A DNA stretch of 64,000 nt. Origin: an uncultured Clostridia bacterium. GTDB lineage: Bacteria > Bacillota > Clostridia > Christensenellales > Borkfalkiaceae. The DNA lies in assembly GCA_934247225.1 (NCBI GenBank), contig CAKQJE010000013.1, positions 1 through 64,000 of the forward strand, read 5' to 3'. Positions 1 to 5,837 of this stretch are shown here, piece after piece (position 1 is the first letter of the stretch; each line of letters begins with the position of its first letter). The position numbers and the translations under genes are program-made. The notes under the pieces were generated by a model. The model ran no database searches and was not told where the DNA came from. It saw nothing but the letters and a program-made list of their open reading frames with translations.

Positions 1-98
1 TGACTAATACTGCGTTCCGCTCCCGTGTTATACATAGAGTATTAACGCGCTCGCGCGCCTTGTCTTAGTCTAAAAATCCGCCGTCAGACTCGTTCCGA

Positions 99-205
99 CC
101 AAAACGCCGATATTTTCGATGATTTTTGGTAAAGGCTCGTGCAGACGTACTATACGTACTTCAAGCGAGAATTTGCCGAAAAGCGCGGAAATAGCGGCGT
201 TTTGG
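99..205. repeat. 107-bp terminal-inverted-repeat element, copy 1
   Basis: It begins CCAAAACGCC and ends GGCGTTTTGG, a perfect 10-bp terminal inverted repeat. The arms continue to pair imperfectly inward for about 35 bp, so the whole element can fold into one long hairpin. A second copy of exactly the same length lies at 489-595 with roughly 90% identity by eye (about 11 differences). No coding capacity is apparent. It resembles a MITE or an intergenic palindromic repeat; a flanking target duplication is not obvious. Confidence 0.75.
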
Positions 206-350
206 CAAGGTTCGTTTTATTCTTGTCTGGCATGCCTTACGGCAAATCCGCCCTCGTAGTATTTGTATACAACTTCTGTCTCCTTCGCCATAAATCATTA
301 GAAAATACGGCTTCAAGGTTGCCCTATATATTAAGTCATCGATACCGCAA

Positions 351-456
351 ATTTTCAGGTGCGCCTTGCGATTAAGGCAAGGCGTTTCCGCGGGTTAGTA
401 TACAAATACAAGCCGTGGAAAGAACGAAGAATTAAGCGTAAGGCACGCCTGAAAAT
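351..456. repeat. 106-bp inverted-repeat element, different family
   Basis: The left end 351-367 (ATTTTCAGGTGCGCCTT) and right end 440-456 (AAGGCACGCCTGAAAAT) are inverted repeats of 17 bp differing only by a swapped GT/GC pair. Inside is a compact hairpin, CGCCTTGC (362-369) with GCAAGGCG (377-384). Its length is almost the same as the flanking 107-bp elements but the sequence is unrelated. It may be a second small palindromic repeat family or part of a composite structure. Confidence 0.55.
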
Positions 457-488
457 CGAGTTTAGCAGGGGTTCTTCTCGACTATCAA

Positions 489-595
489 CCAAAACGCCGA
501 TATTTTCGATGATTTTTGGTAAAGGCGAACGCAGATGTACTATATGTACTTCAAGCGAGAATTTGACAAAAAACGCGAAAATTGCGGCGTTTTGG
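489..595. repeat. 107-bp terminal-inverted-repeat element, copy 2
   Basis: Same orientation and same termini (CCAAAACGCC ... GGCGTTTTGG) as the copy at 99-205. Several of the differences from copy 1 cluster in the central part (527-536) and in the right arm (566-583). It ends 25 bp from the stop codon of the AraC gene, so it could form part of that gene's transcript end on the minus strand. Confidence 0.75.
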
Positions 596-620
596 CGGGT
601 TCGAACGCAATCACCTGTGG

Positions 621-1505
621 CTAACCGAGCAGAATGCTGTTTTTATATTCTCTCGGGGTCATGGTCGTTATTCTTTTAAAGGTTTTGGTAAAGTGCGGGA
701 GGGAATCGAACCGCAAAAGGTTGGCAATCTCCGAAAAACTGTTGTTTTCGCGGATAAGCTTTTTGCTTTCGTCGATTTTCAGTTCGAGATAGTAGTTTAT
801 TATCGATTTGCCGGTGCGCTGGCGGAAGGTTTTGCAAAGAGTGGTTTTGCCGTAATGCAATTCCTCGGAAATTTGGTCGAGGCAAACTTTTCCGTAAATA
901 TTCTGTTCCAGAACGCGGATTATTTCGTCCTCTATCGCGTCCGAATTTTCGATTTTGGAGATGAAAATTTCGGATGACGTGGGCTTGGAAGTTTCTTCGC
1001 GGATAAGTTTTATCAAAAGCTCTTCGAGATTGTTCGTGATGATCTGCGCTCCGCCGATATTCGGATCGGGCTTTAATTCCAGCTTTTGAAGATTAGGGTT
1101 GAATTCGGGAATTTTGAACGTGTCTTTTGCCTCGCCCATAATGGAAGCAAGCAAAAATCTGAGTTTATCGGGGACGACGAAATGTTTGTTTTTAAAATAT
1201 CCCATCGTTTTGGATTTACACACGAAACTTATAATGAAAATGTTCGCGTCGATCTTTTTGTCGCATTCCACGCTGTGGATTTCGTTAGGCGAAAGGAAAA
1301 TGACCTCTCCTTTTTTAAGCAGAGTTTTTCCCATGTCGCAGTTTACGTAAATATTATTTTTATCGCAATAAATCATTTCCCAGAAATTGTGTTTTTCTTC
1401 GGGGAAAGCGTAGTTTTTAGCGAGTTTCTGGTAATGAATGGTGACTATCTTCGAAACACTCAGAAGAGTAGATACCTTGTACATGTAAAATATCTTATCG
1501 TCCAT
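621..1505 (-). CDS. AraC family transcriptional regulator
   Basis: A 294-residue regulator. The N-terminal half looks like a cupin-type effector domain (around residues 20-110, including a KKGEVIFLSPNEIHSVE stretch). The C-terminal 100 residues form the double helix-turn-helix of AraC/XylS proteins, ending in the typical FKRITTMTPREYK motif. I chose the internal ATG at 1505 rather than the longer frame from 1616: AAAGGGG lies 7 bp upstream and a good promoter (1562-1590) falls inside the longer frame. It diverges from the ROK-nagB-nagA operon, so it probably controls amino-sugar use; that role is inferred from position only. Confidence 0.9.
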   Translation of the reverse strand: MDDKIFYMYKVSTLLSVSKIVTIHYQKLAKNYAFPEEKHNFWEMIYCDKNNIYVNCDMGKTLLKKGEVIFLSPNEIHSVECDKKIDANIFIISFVCKSKTMGYFKNKHFVVPDKLRFLLASIMGEAKDTFKIPEFNPNLQKLELKPDPNIGGAQIITNNLEELLIKLIREETSKPTSSEIFISKIENSDAIEDEIIRVLEQNIYGKVCLDQISEELHYGKTTLCKTFRQRTGKSIINYYLELKIDESKKLIRENNSFSEIANLLRFDSLPHFTKTFKRITTMTPREYKNSILLG

Positions 1506-1561
1506 GTTCTGCCCCTTTGCCGAAACGAGGAGTTTATTCCGACAAAAATTCGTTCCCGTAT

Positions 1562-1590
1562 ATTTTACCACAAAAAATAAAATTTTGCAA
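1562..1590 (-). promoter_or_regulatory. Promoter of the AraC regulator gene
   Basis: Read on the minus strand, TTGCAA (1585-1590) and TAAAAT (1562-1567) are separated by 17 bp, about 50 nt before the chosen start codon. The -35 box lies inside one of two ATTTTGCAA direct repeats, which would suit autoregulation. Confidence 0.55.
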
Positions 1591-1626
1591 TATATTTTAC
1601 AAAAAAATTTACGCAAGATTTTGCAA
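1582..1626 (+). promoter_or_regulatory. Paired ATTTTGCAA repeats, possible operator
   Basis: ATTTTGCAA occurs at 1582-1590 and again at 1618-1626, 36 bp apart, between two divergent promoters. AraC-type regulators often bind paired direct half-sites. That these are the operator is inference; the region is AT-rich and short repeats could arise by chance. Confidence 0.35.
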
Positions 1627-1646
1627 ATAAAATGTAATATTTTCTA

Positions 1647-1675
1647 TTCACATTTTATAAAAATAGGTATATAAT
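1647..1675 (+). promoter_or_regulatory. Promoter of the ROK-nagB-nagA operon
   Basis: TTCACA (1647-1652), a 17-bp spacer, then TATAAT (1670-1675). It lies 32 bp before the ROK start codon and immediately downstream of the ATTTTGCAA repeats. Confidence 0.65.
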
Positions 1676-1707
1676 ATATTTGCATAAATTATGTGGAGGA
1701 CTATTCT

Positions 1708-3081
1708 ATGAAATATGTACCCGTTCTGGATAAAAATTTCCAACCGATGTACGCGGAGTTTAAAAAGTATTCTGCGGAAGTCGAAAAGGCGGATAATAAA
1801 ACGCTTAAAATATGCGTCGAAAGAAACGACGGATATAACTATGTTTACGAATATAAAATTTTTGCCGACGCAAAACACGCAGGCGAGAACAACCGTATGG
1901 CGGAAAGACTCGTCAAAACCATTTTGTGGCTTGTCGGCGGATATAAAATATATCTTGCGGGGGACGACTCCGTATACGATTATATAAAAGCCGCTTACAC
2001 CGACGACGGTTTAAGAGCTTTCGATAAGAAGTTTATGGAAAGAGTTTACGAAAAGCCTTTCGAAGTCGTTTTGTGCGACGAAAAGAACTTCCCGAACGAA
2101 AAGAAATGTTCTCTTTCCGTCGGCGGACATCTCGACGGTTGCAGAATAGGTTTCGACGCAGGCGGAAGCGACAGAAAAGTCAGCGCGGTTGTGGACGGAA
2201 AAGTCGTTTACAGCGAAGAAGTCGTATGGTTTCCGAAAATCAATTCCGATCCCGACTATCATTATAACGAAATCCTCACGGCGTTCAGAACTGCGGCTTC
2301 CAAAATGCCGAGAGTGGACGCGATCGGCGTTTCTTCCGCGGGCGTATACGTAAACAACAAAATTATGGTCGCCTCGCTTTTCCTTAAGGTAAACGACGAA
2401 GATTTCGAAAAGAAAGTTAAAACGATGTATATCGACGTCGCGAAAGAACTCGGCGAAAACATTCCGCTCGAAGTTGCGAACGACGGCGACGTAACTGCTC
2501 TTGCGGGGGCGATCGACTTGAACGACGACAGCGTTCTCGGTATCGCTATGGGAACGAGCGAAGCTGTAGGATATATCAATAAAAACGGCGGTCTCAACGG
2601 CTGGCTTTCCGAGCTTGCTTTCGTACCCGTAGATTACAATAAAGAGTCTATGGTCGACGAATGGAGCGGAGATTACGGCTGCGGCGTTAAGTATTTCTCG
2701 CAGGACAGCGTAATTAAGCTTGCCGAAATGGGCGGGTATAAGTTTGACGAAACGCTCAGCCCCGCGGAAAAGCTTAAAGTCGTTCAGAAGATGATGGCGG
2801 ACGGAGATCCTCTCGCCAAGCAGATTTACGAGGATATCGGAACCTATCTCGGTCATACTATGCCTTATTACGCTATGTTTTACGGTATCAAACACGTGCT
2901 TTTGCTCGGAAGAGTAACGAGCGGCGCGGGCGGTAACGTAATTATGGAAAGAGCGAACAAGATTCTGGCGGAGGAATATCCCGAACTTAAATTCAGAATC
3001 GAAATGCCGGACGAAAAGAACAGGAGAGTGGGGCAGAGTATCGCCGCCGCGTCTCTTGCCGCAACAAACAAAACGAAATAA
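1708..3081 (+). CDS. Atypical ROK family sugar kinase-like protein
   Basis: A 457-residue protein. Residues from about 147 onward follow the ROK fold: phosphate-binding GFDAGGSD (148-155, usually DxGGTK), an ASN-ASP pair at 258-259 in ANDGDVTALAG matching the catalytic Asp region, and a GTSEAVGYI stretch. About 145 N-terminal residues precede the ROK part and I do not recognise them. The ROK zinc-binding cluster (GHxxx...CxCGxxGCxE) is missing; only one Cys survives in a DYGCG stretch. Start chosen at 1708, with GGAGG about 8 bp upstream. First gene of an operon with nagB and nagA, so a GlcNAc or related amino-sugar kinase is plausible, but the altered motifs make activity uncertain. Confidence 0.75.
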   Translation: MKYVPVLDKNFQPMYAEFKKYSAEVEKADNKTLKICVERNDGYNYVYEYKIFADAKHAGENNRMAERLVKTILWLVGGYKIYLAGDDSVYDYIKAAYTDDGLRAFDKKFMERVYEKPFEVVLCDEKNFPNEKKCSLSVGGHLDGCRIGFDAGGSDRKVSAVVDGKVVYSEEVVWFPKINSDPDYHYNEILTAFRTAASKMPRVDAIGVSSAGVYVNNKIMVASLFLKVNDEDFEKKVKTMYIDVAKELGENIPLEVANDGDVTALAGAIDLNDDSVLGIAMGTSEAVGYINKNGGLNGWLSELAFVPVDYNKESMVDEWSGDYGCGVKYFSQDSVIKLAEMGGYKFDETLSPAEKLKVVQKMMADGDPLAKQIYEDIGTYLGHTMPYYAMFYGIKHVLLLGRVTSGAGGNVIMERANKILAEEYPELKFRIEMPDEKNRRVGQSIAAASLAATNKTK

Positions 3082-3086
3082 TTGTT

Positions 3087-3113
3087 TTACGGGAGGATTT
3101 TACCCTCCCGTAA
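3087..3113 (+). terminator. Intra-operon hairpin before nagB
   Basis: TTACGGGAGG and CCTCCCGTAA form a 10-bp stem with a 7-nt loop just after the ROK stop codon. The following TATTTAT is a poor U-tract, so this is more likely an attenuator or mRNA-stabilising hairpin than a full terminator. It sequesters an internal GGAGG, but nagB has its own AAGGAG site further on. Confidence 0.5.
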
Positions 3114-3150
3114 TATTTATATAAGGTAAATATATAAGGAGAAACGAAAA

Positions 3151-3876
3151 ATGAAAGTAATTATAACGAAAGATTACGATGAAATGAGCAAAAAAGCTTT
3201 TGAAGTTATGGCTGGCGTAGTAAAATCCAACCCCGAAGCCGTTATCGGACTTGCAACGGGTTCCACGCCTATCGGTCTTTATAAAAATATGATAAAAGAC
3301 CACAACGAAAACGGAACGAGCTACAAGAAAATCAAAACGGTAAACCTTGACGAATATGCGGGTCTTGACGTGAACAGCGATCAAAGTTACGTTTACTTTA
3401 TGAGAGACAATCTTTTCAATCATATTGATATAGATTTGAAAAATACCAATATCGAGAACGGCAAAGCGGCGGACAGAGAAGCGGAATGCGCGAGATATAA
3501 TGCTCTTTTGGAAACCATGCAGCAGGATATTCAGGTTCTCGGAATCGGCTCGAACGGACACATCGCTTTCAACGAACCCGGAACTCCTTTCGGAAGCGTT
3601 ACGCATATCGTCGATCTTACCGAAAGCACGATAAAGGACAATTCGAGATTGTTCAAGAGTATCGACGAAGTTCCCCGTCAGGCGTTTACTATGGGTCTTA
3701 AAAACATTATGAACGCGAAGAAAATCCTTATCCTTGCGAACGGCGCGAACAAAGCCAAGGCGGTTTACGGTCTTGTTAAAGGCGAGGTAACTGAAAACGT
3801 TCCCGCAAGTATTTTACAGCTCCACCCCGACTGCACACTCGTATGCGACGAAGCGGCGGCAGAACTTATCAAATAA
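3151..3876 (+). CDS. nagB: Glucosamine-6-phosphate deaminase
   Basis: 241 residues, the usual length for the short NagB form. It converts glucosamine-6-phosphate to fructose-6-phosphate and ammonia in the cytoplasm. Family motifs are intact: ATGSTPIGLY near residue 36 for phosphate binding, NLDEYAGL near 67, and GIGSNGHIAFNEPG near 130, which holds the active-site His. An AAGGAG site precedes the ATG. It lies between the ROK gene and nagA, so together they would channel GlcNAc-6-P into glycolysis. Confidence 0.96.
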   Translation: MKVIITKDYDEMSKKAFEVMAGVVKSNPEAVIGLATGSTPIGLYKNMIKDHNENGTSYKKIKTVNLDEYAGLDVNSDQSYVYFMRDNLFNHIDIDLKNTNIENGKAADREAECARYNALLETMQQDIQVLGIGSNGHIAFNEPGTPFGSVTHIVDLTESTIKDNSRLFKSIDEVPRQAFTMGLKNIMNAKKILILANGANKAKAVYGLVKGEVTENVPASILQLHPDCTLVCDEAAAELIK

Positions 3877-3913
3877 AACACAAATAAAATTTCGCTTGAT
3901 TTCGGAGAAAAAT

Positions 3914-5059
3914 ATGAAAGGATTAAAAAACGTTAAAGCGTATATAAAGAACGTGGGCGTCGTAACGACTAATATCGGTATCGAAAACGGCAAAATAGTT
4001 TATATCGGCGATAACGGCGACGATATAGAACCGATTTTCGAAACGGACGGGGTAGTTCTCCCCGGATTTATCGACGAGCATATCCACGGCGCGGGCGGAT
4101 CCGACGCGATGGACGGAACCGTCGAAGCGTTGCAGACTATTTCGGAGTATGTCGCGAGAGAGGGAACGACGGGTTTCCTTGCAACGACCATGACTCAGAG
4201 CAAAGAAAACATAACGGGAGCAATGAAAGCCGTTAAGGAGATAAGAGCGAAAGGGGAGTACAAGGGCGCGGAAGTTCTCGGCGTACACCTCGAAGGGCCG
4301 TTTATCTCTCCCAAGCATGTAGGCGCGCAGCCGCTCGAATACGTTGCCGTTCCCGACGCAAAAGTTTTCGACGAATACAACAAAGCCAGCGGTAACGCGA
4401 TAAAAATCGTAACTCTTGCCCCCGAAGTAGACGGCGGTCTCGAACTTATAAAACACCTTAAAGATATAGGCGTTGTTGCTTCTGTCGGTCACACGGGCGG
4501 AAAGTATGCCGACGTGGTTAAGGCGGTTGCGGCGGGCGCGACCAACGTTACGCACACTTACAACGCGCAGACCGGTCTTCATCACAGAGAAGCGGGCGTT
4601 GTCGGCGCGGCAATGCTTTTAGACGAGCTTAACTGCGAAATGATTTGCGACACCATTCACGTGAGCGTTCCCGCGATAAAGCTCGTTATCAAAAACAAAC
4701 CGCACGATAAATACACGCTTATAACCGACGCTATGAGAGCGAAAGGTATGCCCGACGGCAAATCCGAACTCGGCGGACAGGAAGTTTTCGTTAAGAACGG
4801 CGAAGCAAGGCTTGCCGACGGCACTTTGGCGGGCAGCGTACTTAAAATGAACGTCGCGATAAAGAACCTTGTGGAAAAAGTCGGAGTTGCGTTTACGGAC
4901 GCGGTAGATTTTGCGACGTACAATCCCGCAAAGAATATTGGCGTTTTAGCGGACAGAGGCACTATCGAAGTCGGCAAGAGAGCAGATCTCACGGTTTTGA
5001 ATTCCGATTACGAGGTAATGTATACCGTAGTAGGCGGGAAGGTTGTATATTCCCGTTAA
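3914..5059 (+). CDS. nagA: N-acetylglucosamine-6-phosphate deacetylase
   Basis: 381 residues. It removes acetate from GlcNAc-6-P to give GlcN-6-P, the substrate of NagB. Visible amidohydrolase motifs: DEHIHGAGG near residue 55, HLEGPF near 125, GHTGG and THTYNAQTGLHHREAG near 195-220, and TDAMRAKGMPDG near 275. I chose the ATG at 3914 because GGAG lies 6 bp upstream; an in-frame ATG at 3896 has no ribosome binding site. Last gene of the operon; a strong hairpin follows at 5184. Confidence 0.95.
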   Translation: MKGLKNVKAYIKNVGVVTTNIGIENGKIVYIGDNGDDIEPIFETDGVVLPGFIDEHIHGAGGSDAMDGTVEALQTISEYVAREGTTGFLATTMTQSKENITGAMKAVKEIRAKGEYKGAEVLGVHLEGPFISPKHVGAQPLEYVAVPDAKVFDEYNKASGNAIKIVTLAPEVDGGLELIKHLKDIGVVASVGHTGGKYADVVKAVAAGATNVTHTYNAQTGLHHREAGVVGAAMLLDELNCEMICDTIHVSVPAIKLVIKNKPHDKYTLITDAMRAKGMPDGKSELGGQEVFVKNGEARLADGTLAGSVLKMNVAIKNLVEKVGVAFTDAVDFATYNPAKNIGVLADRGTIEVGKRADLTVLNSDYEVMYTVVGGKVVYSR

Positions 5060-5183
5060 AATTTATTGACATAATATAATAAGAGTTCGAATAATGTAAA
5101 TTTGATTTTCGGGGCAGGCGATATTTGCCCGGATGATCGGATTTATATCCAAATAATGTTATATGTTAATATGCGTATATGTA

Positions 5184-5208
5184 CGCGGGCGGTCGTTGAC
5201 CGCCCGCG
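5184..5208 (+). terminator. Terminator of the nag operon
   Basis: CGCGGGCGGTC and GACCGCCCGCG pair perfectly over 11 bp with a 3-nt loop, followed by CTTTCTTTTGTTTT. The hairpin lies about 125 nt after the nagA stop codon. The core also resembles the GGGCGGTC-type palindrome repeated at 5409, so it may be a mobile intergenic repeat doing the work of a terminator. Confidence 0.75.
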
Positions 5209-5322
5209 CTTTCTTTTGTTTTATCTAAGCCGTTTTTGTCCTCTTCGTCTTTGCTGATTGTCCTATTATGTTTTTCAATTGTTTTTTCGGTCTTTGCGGT
5301 TGTCCTCTTCCGTCTTTTGCCC

Positions 5323-5427
5323 GCTCGCGCGAGCAAAATCCACCTTCCCCGACAGGGGAAGGCAAGAAAAATAATACAAAAAAGCATTGATAGATAAACG
5401 ATAAGTAGGGGCGATCAATGATCGCCC
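5323..5427. repeat. Cluster of intergenic palindromes
   Basis: Three separate inverted repeats within 105 bp: GCTCGCGCGAGC (5323-5334), CCTTCCCC with GGGGAAGG around a GACA loop (5343-5362), and GGGCGATCA with TGATCGCCC (5409-5427). They sit close to the similar palindrome at 5184. The pattern suggests remnants of intergenic palindromic repeats; copy number in the genome cannot be seen here. Confidence 0.5.
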
Positions 5428-5757
5428 GCCCGCGAGAATTCTGATTTACCAGGGAAAACCCCTCATCAGTCGGCGCAAAATGCATAATATGCAAAAAACT
5501 TTTATAATTATTTATATACCGTATAAAATAAATGAAAAATTATAAAAAAGCCCATAAAAACGTGTATTTTATAGGGGGTATAAGTTTTTTTAATATAGAA
5601 ACGACTCGAATACAGTAGACAAGATGAAAGTATTATGATAAAATACTCGTAAATTCAACAATCAAAGTAGTGCAATGTATTTTCAAATCAGCGGGAAATG
5701 CATAAATTATCAAAACGATTTTCGTTTTTTGGGGTGACTCGTCACAACAAAGGATAA

Positions 5758-5785
5758 TTGAAAGCGAAAAGTTGTTGAATAAAAT
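5758..5785 (+). promoter_or_regulatory. Promoter of the opp operon
   Basis: TTGAAA (5758-5763) and TAAAAT (5780-5785) with a 16-bp spacer, 52 bp before the oppA start codon. A short hairpin, GTGACTCGTCAC, lies just upstream at about 5734-5745. Confidence 0.5.
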
Positions 5786-5837
5786 TTTAAATGTCGCAGA
5801 AATTAAAATGCGATAAAATTTATTATGGAGGCAAACA

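Larger units (their letters stand above)
1..620. other. Gene-free, palindrome-rich stretch
   Basis: I see no convincing gene here. The open frames that cross it have no ribosome binding site, no recognisable domain, and run straight through inverted repeats. The stretch holds two copies of a 107-bp element (99-205, 489-595), a third, different 106-bp element (351-456), and further inverted pairs: 233-241 with 437-445 (TGCCTTACG/CGTAAGGCA) and 259-270 with 398-409 (GTATTTGTATAC/GTATACAAATAC). It lies downstream of the 3' end of the AraC gene. Confidence 0.7.
5060..5837. other. 780-bp gene-free region with intergenic palindromes
   Basis: No supported gene. It contains the probable nag operon terminator (5184-5208), short hairpins GCTCGCGCGAGC (5323-5334) and CCTTCCCC/GGGGAAGG (5343-5362), the palindrome GGGCGATCA/TGATCGCCC (5409-5427), an AT-rich half, and the oppA promoter at its right end. 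The open frames on the minus strand around 5166-5494 run through these palindromes and look spurious. Confidence 0.65.

Noticed and set aside
139..679. Overlapping open frames on the + strand near the left edge
   Set aside because: They cross the inverted-repeat elements, lack ribosome binding sites and recognisable domains, and one runs into the AraC gene on the other strand.
1506..1616. Longer N-terminus for the AraC regulator
   Set aside because: The extra 37 residues contain the likely promoter; a good ribosome binding site precedes the internal ATG at 1505.
5166..5494. Two open frames on the minus strand after nagA
   Set aside because: They overlap each other and run through GC-rich palindromes; composition is low complexity and charged. 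Explained by repeats, not by a gene.
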